From Sphingomonadales bacterium UBA658 (GTDB lineage Bacteria > Pseudomonadota > Alphaproteobacteria > Sphingomonadales > Sphingomonadaceae): 38,063 bases of DNA. The stretch spans positions 1 to 38,063 of the forward strand of contig DBOA01000199.1 of the NCBI GenBank assembly GCA_002299195.1. The letters run 5' to 3'. The translations under genes were made by a program, and so were the position numbers. Below are positions 31,958 through 38,063 of the stretch, in pieces. The notes below the pieces were generated by a model. It was given only the letters and a program-made list of their open reading frames with translations. It had not been told where the DNA came from and ran no database searches. The stretch's first letter is position 1. Every line of letters starts with the position of its first letter.

Positions 31958-32641
31958 AGCGGGCGCACTTGCGCTGCGGAAATCGAGCACGCCCCAATTG
32001 CCCTTGGCAGCAGCCTTCATAAAGCGTTTGGAGGGGTTCACCGCATAGCCTTCGTCCGCGAAGTCTAAAGTGAACCGGTCGCTCAGATCGTCCGAATAAA
32101 AACGGATATGCGCATCTTTGCGGTTAATGCCCTGTTGCGACAGCCAATCCTGCACGCGGCGCAATTTTTCTGCGGCGTAGCAATTTTCGCCGTCGATGCG
32201 GTGGGTCAGTTGGCCGTCTGCTTCGCCGATATGACGCGTCGCAATGACGGCATCAAAGCCAATTTTGGCGCCGATGTGGCCCGCATAAAAATGCGGTGCA
32301 GCGGTTGCCATCACCAGCAGCGCCCCGCGCGCGCGATCTGCGTCGATGCGTGCAACGGCACCCGGCTGAAGGCCTTCGCGCACAAGCTGTTCGGCAAAAT
32401 CGGCGACGATATTGGATAAAGCGTCCGGGCAAATTTTGCGCACGATAAACATCGCGATCCCAAATTGTTTCAGCGGTTTGCGCCCATATAGGCGAAGCTT
32501 ATATCCTAGCATTGCGGCGATCCAGACCGGCAGTAATGCCAGCCGAATGGGTGCGGTCCGCCGGGCATAAAATAGCAGAAAATGCGTAAAGGTCGGGCGA
32601 CGGGTTATGGTCTTGTCGAGATCATATATTGCAATATTCAT
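31946..32641 (-). CDS. HAD-IB family phosphatase
   Basis: From ATG 32641 (MNIAIYDLDKTITRRPTFTH) the protein has 231 residues; the frame opens 50 codons earlier, but that part is the leader of the divergent gene. The HAD motifs are visible: DLDKT (motif I, residues ~7-11), VMATAAP (motif II), a lysine in CYAAEKLRRVQ (motif III) and YSDDLSD (motif IV, ~residues 190-196). The hydrophobic block after motif I recalls phosphatidylglycerophosphatase-C-like (PgpC) enzymes, so a phosphorylated lipid or polyol is a likely substrate. The 81 bases to the nucleotidyltransferase gene form a divergent promoter region. Confidence 0.85.
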   Translation of the reverse strand: MNIAIYDLDKTITRRPTFTHFLLFYARRTAPIRLALLPVWIAAMLGYKLRLYGRKPLKQFGIAMFIVRKICPDALSNIVADFAEQLVREGLQPGAVARIDADRARGALLVMATAAPHFYAGHIGAKIGFDAVIATRHIGEADGQLTHRIDGENCYAAEKLRRVQDWLSQQGINRKDAHIRFYSDDLSDRFTLDFADEGYAVNPSKRFMKAAAKGNWGVLDFRSASAPASAS

Positions 32642-32722
32642 ATTTGGTCGCCAAGCCCCACCCCAAGGTATGCCAAATGCGTTGGCGTGCCCCCCGATTT
32701 GGATGCGTTTAGGAGAAGCTGT

Positions 32723-33517
32723 TTGCAAGCGCAATGGACCTGCATCGTCCTTGCCGGGCAAAGGCCTGGTACGGATATGTTTGCACAGCAATTCGGGCTG
32801 AAGCTAAAAGCTCTGGTGCCCGTGCGCGGCGAACCGATGATTAGCCATGTCGTGCGGACGCTGCGTGCGTCGCCGCTTATCGGTGAAATCATTGTCCTAT
32901 GTCAGGAACCCGATGCGTTGCGTCCAGCGGTCGATGCCGCAGGTGGCGCGACGCCGGTCGAAAGCCTGAGCAGCATATCACTGAGCATCAAACGGCAGGT
33001 GGATGCGTTAGGATTTTCGTCGCCGATATTGGTGACCACCGCGGACCACCCCCTGTTAACCGTTGATATGATCGCCGAATTTTTGGGCAAAGCGGAGGGC
33101 GACGTTGCCATTGCGATGGTGGAGCGCAAGACGATGTTGGCGCAGTTTCCGGAGGCCAAACGCACATGGTTGCGTTTTTCGGACGGTGCATGGTCCGGCG
33201 CAAATCTCTTCGCATTGATGAGCCCCAAGTCCGCATTCGCACTCGATTTATGGGCAGAGGCTGAACAGGATCGCAAGAAAGCATGGCGCTTGTTCATGCA
33301 CTTCGGGGTGCGGCTGGCCCTGCGCGCACTCACCCGCACGATTGGATTGCGGCAGGCGTTGACCATTGCGGGCAAACGCCTTGGCCTTGTTGCAACGCTG
33401 GTGCCGATGTCTGACCCTGTTGCCGCAATCGACGTCGATAAGGTCAGCGACCATATATTGGCCGAGCACATTCTTATCGACCGCGAAACAGTGGCGCGTT
33501 CACATCTGGCGGCTTGA
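32723..33517 (+). CDS. Nucleotidyltransferase (MobA-like NTP transferase)
   Basis: The protein has 264 residues from a TTG start at 32723, chosen because a near-perfect Shine-Dalgarno sequence AGGAGA lies at 32711-32716, 6 bases upstream, and because the domain begins WTCIVLAGQRPG. This is the LAGxRxG nucleotide-binding loop; KLKALVPVRGEPMISHVVRT and LVTTADHPLL follow. It should join a nucleotide (perhaps CTP) to a sugar- or polyol-phosphate. The C-terminal ~110 residues are less conserved. With the HAD phosphatase and the CDP-glycerol-type transferase nearby, a role in making the activated precursor of a surface polymer is plausible. Its stop abuts rpoN. Confidence 0.8.
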   Translation: MQAQWTCIVLAGQRPGTDMFAQQFGLKLKALVPVRGEPMISHVVRTLRASPLIGEIIVLCQEPDALRPAVDAAGGATPVESLSSISLSIKRQVDALGFSSPILVTTADHPLLTVDMIAEFLGKAEGDVAIAMVERKTMLAQFPEAKRTWLRFSDGAWSGANLFALMSPKSAFALDLWAEAEQDRKKAWRLFMHFGVRLALRALTRTIGLRQALTIAGKRLGLVATLVPMSDPVAAIDVDKVSDHILAEHILIDRETVARSHLAA

Positions 33518-35005
33518 TTAGCGGCCCATTTTCTTTTGCCGCCGTCTTTGCACGGACGAGCCGATTCCCATAGCTTCGCGATATTTCGCAACGGTGCGGC
33601 GGGCAATGTCGAAGCCTTTTGCCGTCAACAAATCGACCAGCGTGTCATCGGACAGGATCTTTTCGCCCTCGGCATCAATCAGGGATTTGATGTGGCTTTT
33701 GACGGCCTCAGCCGACGCGCCCTCTCCGTCGGCGGATTGGACGCCCGATGAAAAGAAATATTTGAGATCAAACAGACCGCGTCCGCAATGCAGATATTTG
33801 TTGCTGGTGACACGGCTGACGGTGGATTCATGCATGTTGATGGCATCGGCGACTTGCCGCAGCGTGAGTGGCCGCAAATGGGCGACGCCCTTGCGAAAAA
33901 AGCCGTCCTGTTGCTTCACAATTTCGGTGGCGACCTTGACGATGGTGCGCTGTCTTTGATCCATGGCTTTGATGAGCCAGTTCGCATCCGCCATGCAGTC
34001 GCTGAGCCACGCCTTGGTTGCCTTGTCTTGCCCAAGCTCAGCAACATAGCTGCGGTTGATGAGAATGCGGGGCAGGTTGGCGCTGTTCAGTTCGATGGCC
34101 CAGCCTTCGCCGCGCGGCGTGATGAATATGTCGGGCGTGACCGCAAGCATATCTTCGCTTTCGAACCGGCAACCGGGCTTTGGATCATAGCCGCGCAGTT
34201 CTATCAACATATCGCGCAGGTCTTCGTCGTCGACGCGGCACATCCGTTTGAGCTGGTCAAACGCACCCTTTGCCACCAAGTCGAGATTGTCGATAAGCTT
34301 GGCCATGCAGGGGTCATAACGATCCGCCTCGCGCGCCTGAATCGCAAGGCATTCGGACAGGTTGCGCGCGCCAACGCCGGTTGGGTCGAACCGTTGAAGC
34401 TCTGAAAGCGCCGCCTCCATCTCCGCCATGGAAACGCCAAGCCGGTGGGCCGCCGCCATCAGGTCTTCGCCAACATAGCCCGTGGATTCAATGTGCTCGA
34501 TAATCTGTTGGACCAGAAACAGCTGCCGTCCGGAAAGGCTGGACCCGGCCTGCGCTATCAAATGTTCCCGCAGGCTGATGTCACGCGCGGCAAGGCTGTC
34601 GAAATCAGGGCCGTCGGCGTCAAAGCCGCCGGGCGCGGCGCTGCCCGAAAGCCCAAGCATGCCATCGGCCCCGCCCACGCTGTCGGATGGGGTGTCATGG
34701 TGGAACGTTTCTGCGCTGAAATCGACATCCAGCGCGTCCGATGTGCCTTGGCCATCGCCACTCAGCAGGTCGTCACTGGCCCGCTCGCGACTGTCGTGCA
34801 ATGCGGGCGTGAAATCCTCGGTTGGCACATCAGGGGTAGCGTCGCTGGTGCCGGTTTCCAAAACGGGATTACGTTCGACCTCTTCCGCGATGAATGCTTC
34901 AATTTCGAGCGACGACAATGCCAGCAATTTAATCGCCTGCTGCAGTTGCGGTGTCATCACCAGCGACTGGCTTTGGCGAAGATCGAGGCGGGGTGCTAAT
35001 GCCAT
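33518..35005 (-). CDS. rpoN: RNA polymerase sigma-54 factor
   Basis: Sigma-54 directs RNA polymerase to GG/GC-type (-24/-12) promoters that need an AAA+ activator. The 495 residues are normal. Region I at residues 1-50 is Gln/Leu-rich (RLDLRQSQSLVMTPQLQQAI), followed by an acidic region II (~55-150), the core-binding domain (~160-300), a helix-turn-helix in RQVADAINMHESTVSRVTSN and the RpoN box ARRTVAKYREAMGI near the C-terminus. It ends QRRRQKKMGR. It follows lptB by 28 bases, an arrangement conserved in many proteobacteria. Confidence 0.97.
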   Translation of the reverse strand: MALAPRLDLRQSQSLVMTPQLQQAIKLLALSSLEIEAFIAEEVERNPVLETGTSDATPDVPTEDFTPALHDSRERASDDLLSGDGQGTSDALDVDFSAETFHHDTPSDSVGGADGMLGLSGSAAPGGFDADGPDFDSLAARDISLREHLIAQAGSSLSGRQLFLVQQIIEHIESTGYVGEDLMAAAHRLGVSMAEMEAALSELQRFDPTGVGARNLSECLAIQAREADRYDPCMAKLIDNLDLVAKGAFDQLKRMCRVDDEDLRDMLIELRGYDPKPGCRFESEDMLAVTPDIFITPRGEGWAIELNSANLPRILINRSYVAELGQDKATKAWLSDCMADANWLIKAMDQRQRTIVKVATEIVKQQDGFFRKGVAHLRPLTLRQVADAINMHESTVSRVTSNKYLHCGRGLFDLKYFFSSGVQSADGEGASAEAVKSHIKSLIDAEGEKILSDDTLVDLLTAKGFDIARRTVAKYREAMGIGSSVQRRRQKKMGR

Positions 35006-35033
35006 GACGTTATGGTTCCGTCATCGCCGCAAA

Positions 35034-35819
35034 TCACATTGCAAAACTCTCGCCGAGATACAGGCGGCGCACATTGGGGTCAGCGACCAACGCCTCGGGC
35101 GACCCTGCGAACAGAACCTGCCCACCATAAATGATGCAGGCGCGGTCAACGATATCGAGCGTTTCGCGCACATTATGGTCGGTAATCAGCACGCCGATAC
35201 CACGGGTTTTCAATTCTTTCACCAGATCGCGAATATCGGAAATGGATATCGGGTCGATGCCGGCGAAAGGTTCATCGAGCAACATGATCGACGGGTTCGC
35301 CGCCAGCGCGCGGGCAATTTCGCAGCGCCGCCGCTCGCCACCGGACAGCGCCATGGCGGGTGCACTGCGCAAACGGGTGAGGCCAAATTCGCCAAGCAAT
35401 TTTTCCAACCGCTCGTTGCGCGCGTCTGCATCGGGTTCTGACATTTCCAGAACCGCGCTGATATTTTGTTCAACGGTCATGCCGCGGAAAATCGATGTTT
35501 CTTGCGGCAAATAGCCCAAGCCCAAAATCGCGCGGCGATACATTGGCAGGTTGGTGATGTCCGCACCATCCAATGTGATGCGGCCGCTGTCGGGCTTTAC
35601 CAGCCCCATGATGGAATAAAAACAGGTGGTCTTACCCGCGCCATTGGGGCCAAGCAGACCCACCACTTCGCCCTTAGCAACCGAGAGCGACACATCGGTC
35701 AATACCGCGCGCTTGTCATAGCTTTTGGCGATGGAAACGACACCCAGTCCGGATTGCACGCCGTCTTGCGTCGTCGCATCCGCAGCGGGAGAAGTTGCAG
35801 TCATGCTATCCATATCCAA
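35034..35819 (-). CDS. lptB: LPS export ABC transporter ATP-binding protein
   Basis: LptB drives extraction of lipopolysaccharide from the inner membrane with LptF/LptG/LptC. It has 261 residues with Walker A GPNGAGKTT (residues ~53-61), the Q-loop YLPQETSIFRG, the ABC signature LSGGERRRCEIARALA (~residues 159-174), Walker B IMLLDEPFAGID and an H-loop in LITDHNVRETL. An N-terminal extension of about 30 residues precedes the core; starts at 35819 or the internal ATG at 35804 are both possible. LptF and LptG are not in the window. A 114-base gap separates it from lptA. Confidence 0.96.
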   Translation of the reverse strand: MDMDSMTATSPAADATTQDGVQSGLGVVSIAKSYDKRAVLTDVSLSVAKGEVVGLLGPNGAGKTTCFYSIMGLVKPDSGRITLDGADITNLPMYRRAILGLGYLPQETSIFRGMTVEQNISAVLEMSEPDADARNERLEKLLGEFGLTRLRSAPAMALSGGERRRCEIARALAANPSIMLLDEPFAGIDPISISDIRDLVKELKTRGIGVLITDHNVRETLDIVDRACIIYGGQVLFAGSPEALVADPNVRRLYLGESFAM

Positions 35820-35933
35820 ATTTCGCCCGCGATTTTGCCGTTGATATCGAACAGACAGCTAATGAATGCTGACCCATTTTGCAATTGGCATGATTTATGC
35901 TGCCCCGTTTGAGAGGCTGTTTGGGGCTACCCC

Positions 35934-36458
35934 CTAATTTTTGCGCTGTGGAACGCTAAACGAACCGGTAACGCGGCCGCCCGAATTGCTTGTATTGGCT
36001 GGACCACCGGCATTGAGGGTTGATCGGCCGGAATTGAGATCAATGACAAGCCTGCCGCCGTTTAACCGGTTGCTGCCTTGCACCAGATTCACATTTCCAA
36101 TCAGCGTGATCAGGCTGGAGTCGAGATCATATATGGCCGAACTGCTGGTTGCGCGCAGATCATCCTTAGTAACGGTAACGCCGCCTGTGGCGTCGAGGCG
36201 ATTTACGTCCACGCCGCCATTGTTGGAATAGGCCGCTGTCACGCGATTTGCCTTGAGCGTAAGCCCCGCCTGCGTTGCCGTTACGCCGCCTGCAAGAACG
36301 ACGCGGTCTGCGCGATCCTGCAACTCCATCGAACCGGCAGCGAAATCTACCGGTGCGTTGCTATCATGATTGCGGATGCTTTGCGCCGACGCCGAAGACA
36401 GCATCATAATGCCCGCAACTGCGGCGGCCAGTCCAAAGGAGATAGAAGCTTTGCTCAT
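35934..36458 (-). CDS. lptA: LPS transport periplasmic protein LptA
   Basis: LptA forms the periplasmic bridge that carries lipopolysaccharide to the outer membrane. From ATG 36458 it has 174 residues with signal peptide MSKASISFGLAAAVAGIMML and a cleavage region SSASAQ. The frame opens earlier but that part overlaps lptC. The mature part is the OstA-type beta-jellyroll: PVDFAAGSMELQDRADRVVL, then GVTATQAGLTLKANRVTA and VYDL-type repeats (SSAIYDLDSSLITLIGNVNL). It starts 7 bases after the lptC stop, with AGTGAGG as ribosome-binding site, so translation is coupled. Confidence 0.92.
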   Translation of the reverse strand: MSKASISFGLAAAVAGIMMLSSASAQSIRNHDSNAPVDFAAGSMELQDRADRVVLAGGVTATQAGLTLKANRVTAAYSNNGGVDVNRLDATGGVTVTKDDLRATSSSAIYDLDSSLITLIGNVNLVQGSNRLNGGRLVIDLNSGRSTLNAGGPANTSNSGGRVTGSFSVPQRKN

Positions 36459-36465
36459 GTTGGCC

Positions 36466-37101
36466 TCACTTAATCGCATTCTGGTCGATACGCAAACGAA
36501 CGCCGCCATCTAGCCGGATAATGCGCGTATCGAGGTCAGCGCGCAATCGTCCGGCGTGGAAGGTCCCGACCTTTGTGCGGCCGCTCACTGGTCCAAAGCT
36601 CTGCATCGTCCGGTCTTTCAACGACAGCTCCACATTGCTGGCCACCATGTCATAGCCCGGCGATTCAACCGCCAATGGGCCCGTCACGCGCATGGTTTCC
36701 TTACCAAGGTCATAGCTGCCGCGCTGTGCGATGATGGAGGCTGGGCCGTCCTGCAACGATATCCGGCCCGACAATGATGTCATGTCGAGAACAGGTTGCG
36801 CCGATGTTTTCTGAACAGCGCTGCCTGCGCGCAGTGAAAAGGGGCGTCCCTTGCTGTCTTCGCCGCGATACAGGGCCTCAACAACGCGCAACCGCTCGCG
36901 CGACAGATTCACTTCGTCTTTGTTCAGGACAAAGCTGAGTTCCTGCTGCCCGGTAAATGGGCTGAACGCTAATATGGCGACAAGCAAACCGATGATGCTC
37001 GGCAAGACAACGCGCATCGCGCGGATAAGGCGGTCATGCCGTCCGCCGGGCAATGCCCAGCGTTGACGATAACTGCGTTCAAGATCGGCCTGTGCGGACA
37101 T
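36466..37101 (-). CDS. lptC: LPS export system protein LptC
   Basis: LptC is the bitopic inner-membrane protein that hands lipopolysaccharide from LptBFG to LptA. The 211 residues begin with a basic cytosolic stretch (YRQRWALPGGRHDRLIRAMR), a single membrane helix at ~residues 31-47 (VVLPSIIGLLVAILAF), then a periplasmic beta-jellyroll with LTSLSG-like and GSYDLGKETMRVTGPLAV repeats. The gene follows the RNase D gene by 25 bases and precedes lptA by 7, all on the - strand. Confidence 0.92.
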   Translation of the reverse strand: MSAQADLERSYRQRWALPGGRHDRLIRAMRVVLPSIIGLLVAILAFSPFTGQQELSFVLNKDEVNLSRERLRVVEALYRGEDSKGRPFSLRAGSAVQKTSAQPVLDMTSLSGRISLQDGPASIIAQRGSYDLGKETMRVTGPLAVESPGYDMVASNVELSLKDRTMQSFGPVSGRTKVGTFHAGRLRADLDTRIIRLDGGVRLRIDQNAIK

Positions 37102-37126
37102 GTTATGTCTCTAACCCGATTAAACC

Positions 37127-37744
37127 TTAACTGTGCCCGAATATATCGGTCTCTGGCCAGCCAGACAGATCAAGGTTCGCACGGTGCGGCAGAAAGTCAA
37201 AGCAGGCCCGCGCGAGGTCGGTGCGGCCTTCGCGTTCCAAGCGCACGACAAATTCGGCATGCAGGCGGTGCAGATAGCGCACGTCGCTTGCGGCATAATC
37301 TTTTTGCGCTTCGGACAATATGGGGCCGCCCCAGTCGCTTGACTGCTGCTGCTTGGAAATGTCCGTCGACAGCATTTCCTTCACCAATTCCTTCAGCCCG
37401 TGGCGGTCCGTGTAGGTCCGAACGAGGCGCGAGGCGATTTTGGTGCAGAATAACGGCGTCGCGACGACGTTCAAATAATGCGAAATCGCCGCCAAATCGA
37501 ATCGGGCATAATGGAACAGCTTCAAACGGGCGGGATCGGCCAGTACGGCGCGCAAATTTGGTGCAGAAAAGTCACTGTTGCGGCCAAAACGCACCAGATG
37601 TTCATCGCCGCGTCCGTCGGAAATCTGCAGCAAGCACAGCCTGTCACGCGGGGTGATCAGCCCCATAGTTTCGGTGTCTACGGCGACGGGGCCATCGGCC
37701 AGTACGCCTGCGGGAAGGTCTTCTTCGTGTAAAAATACGCTCAT
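37127..37744 (-). CDS. rnd: Ribonuclease D-family 3'-5' exonuclease
   Basis: From ATG 37744 (MSVFLHEEDLPAGVLADG) the protein has 205 residues; the open frame begins at 37918 but the extra residues do not fit the domain. This is the DEDD exonuclease fold: VAVDTETMGLI (residues ~19-29, Asp and Glu), FHYARFDLAAI (~residues 78-88, Asp) and QKDYAASDVRYLHRL (~residues 147-161, Tyr and Asp of the DEDDy type). It lacks the C-terminal HRDC domain of E. coli RNase D, as usual for the short alphaproteobacterial form. It is the first gene of the likely rnd-lptC-lptA-lptB-rpoN cluster. Confidence 0.9.
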   Translation of the reverse strand: MSVFLHEEDLPAGVLADGPVAVDTETMGLITPRDRLCLLQISDGRGDEHLVRFGRNSDFSAPNLRAVLADPARLKLFHYARFDLAAISHYLNVVATPLFCTKIASRLVRTYTDRHGLKELVKEMLSTDISKQQQSSDWGGPILSEAQKDYAASDVRYLHRLHAEFVVRLEREGRTDLARACFDFLPHRANLDLSGWPETDIFGHS

Positions 37745-37959
37745 GCTAGCCCCTTGCCCCACCCGACTGTGCAAGGCAAATGAAACTACAGTTGGCGCCC
37801 TGCGATTTTCGGCCGCAATATTAGCTATCGCGTAACCTTTTAATGCGATATACAGAATGCTTGCGCAATCACCAACGGCTGCGCTTGTGACGTGCAGTAC
37901 AGTCGCCCTCGACTGCATAACATAGTGGTTCTGGGCGATGAGAAGGCAAGTAAGAAGTT
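37745..37959. promoter_or_regulatory. Divergent promoter region between rnd and the cold-shock gene
   Basis: The 215 bases hold no gene of their own. They must carry a promoter for the - strand rnd/lpt cluster and the leader of the + strand cold-shock gene. GAGAAGGCAAGTAAGAAGTT before the ATG at 37960 is purine-rich and would serve as ribosome-binding site. I could not identify reliable -35/-10 boxes. Confidence 0.4.
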
Positions 37960-38063
37960 ATGGGTTTTGATCGCAAGCGTGCTGGCAAAGGCCGGGACAA
38001 AAGAGATGGTTTCGGTGATGAAAGCTATGACGGTTATCGCGCACCGTCCCCCTATCAAAGTGA
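37960..38063 (+). CDS. Cold-shock (CspA-family) protein, N-terminal fragment
   Basis: The visible 34 codons start MGFDRKRAGKGRDKRDGFGD and continue ESYDGYRAPSPYQS to the window edge. This resembles the basic, Gly-rich N-terminal extension found ahead of the cold-shock domain in sphingomonad CspA-like RNA-binding proteins. The cold-shock domain with its RNP motifs would lie beyond the window, so the call rests on the extension only. The last bases AAAGTGA are in the frame Q-S-..., so the gene continues outside. Confidence 0.6.
   Translation, partial: MGFDRKRAGKGRDKRDGFGDESYDGYRAPSPYQS

Overview
The window reads as chromosome of an alphaproteobacterium of the order Sphingomonadales; the genus cannot be fixed from sequence alone. 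The evidence is the start of a sphingomonad-type cold-shock protein (MGFDRKR...GRDKRDGFGD) at the right edge, the lptC-lptA-lptB-rpoN block next to an RNase D gene, a Cox15-type heme A synthase, a DUF3035 lipoprotein pair next to lspA, and dispersed palindromes of the TGAGC..GTCGAAG..CTTCGAC..GCTCA type. No tRNA, rRNA or CRISPR array was seen.

Bases 1-16098 are mostly housekeeping. On the + strand they hold the tail of an M14 carboxypeptidase, a small P-loop ATPase, a GNAT acetyltransferase, gpmA, purE-purK, folA, an M19 dipeptidase, ribF, ileS-lspA and two DUF3035 lipoproteins. On the - strand follow dxs, a Zur/Fur regulator and a MerC-like membrane protein. Then come ctaA/cox15, rplM and rpsI on the + strand. 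This part carries three palindromic elements: one between the dipeptidase and ribF, one nested pair between ribF and ileS, and one inserted in frame inside ileS. A 69-bp direct repeat forms both the leader of the GNAT gene and the leader of gpmA.

Bases 16088-26330 look like a roughly 10.2-kb integrative island placed at the 3' end of rpsI. It holds a tyrosine integrase, two small unknown ORFs, a complete type I restriction-modification operon (hsdM, hsdS, hsdR with overlapping start/stop codons), a serine recombinase that has lost its catalytic N-terminus and is joined to a fragment of an unknown gene, an endonuclease/exonuclease/phosphatase-family protein, and a broken fragment of a small repeat protein. 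The proposed ends share a 9-bp core (CGAAGCGCT). Both also carry paired ATGAGGCTCA-like repeats spaced 11 bp apart, as expected of integrase arm sites. The right end still encodes a tail resembling the end of S9 (SFHFPKR-stop), followed by a second terminator that was probably the original one of rpsI.

Bases 26331-28225 hold a two-gene - strand unit: a small two-repeat protein (RGSQxYVY..GRQ..SVFAG) followed by an FG-GAP/VCBS lipoprotein. The broken copy of the small protein lies just inside the island. Bases 28387-33517 hold an alpha/beta hydrolase and a probable surface-polymer set: a flippase, a CDP-glycerol glycerophosphotransferase-like enzyme, an HAD-IB phosphatase and a nucleotidyltransferase.

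Bases 33518-37744 on the - strand are an apparent rnd-lptC-lptA-lptB-rpoN cluster for RNA processing, LPS transport and sigma-54. The window ends inside a cold-shock protein gene.
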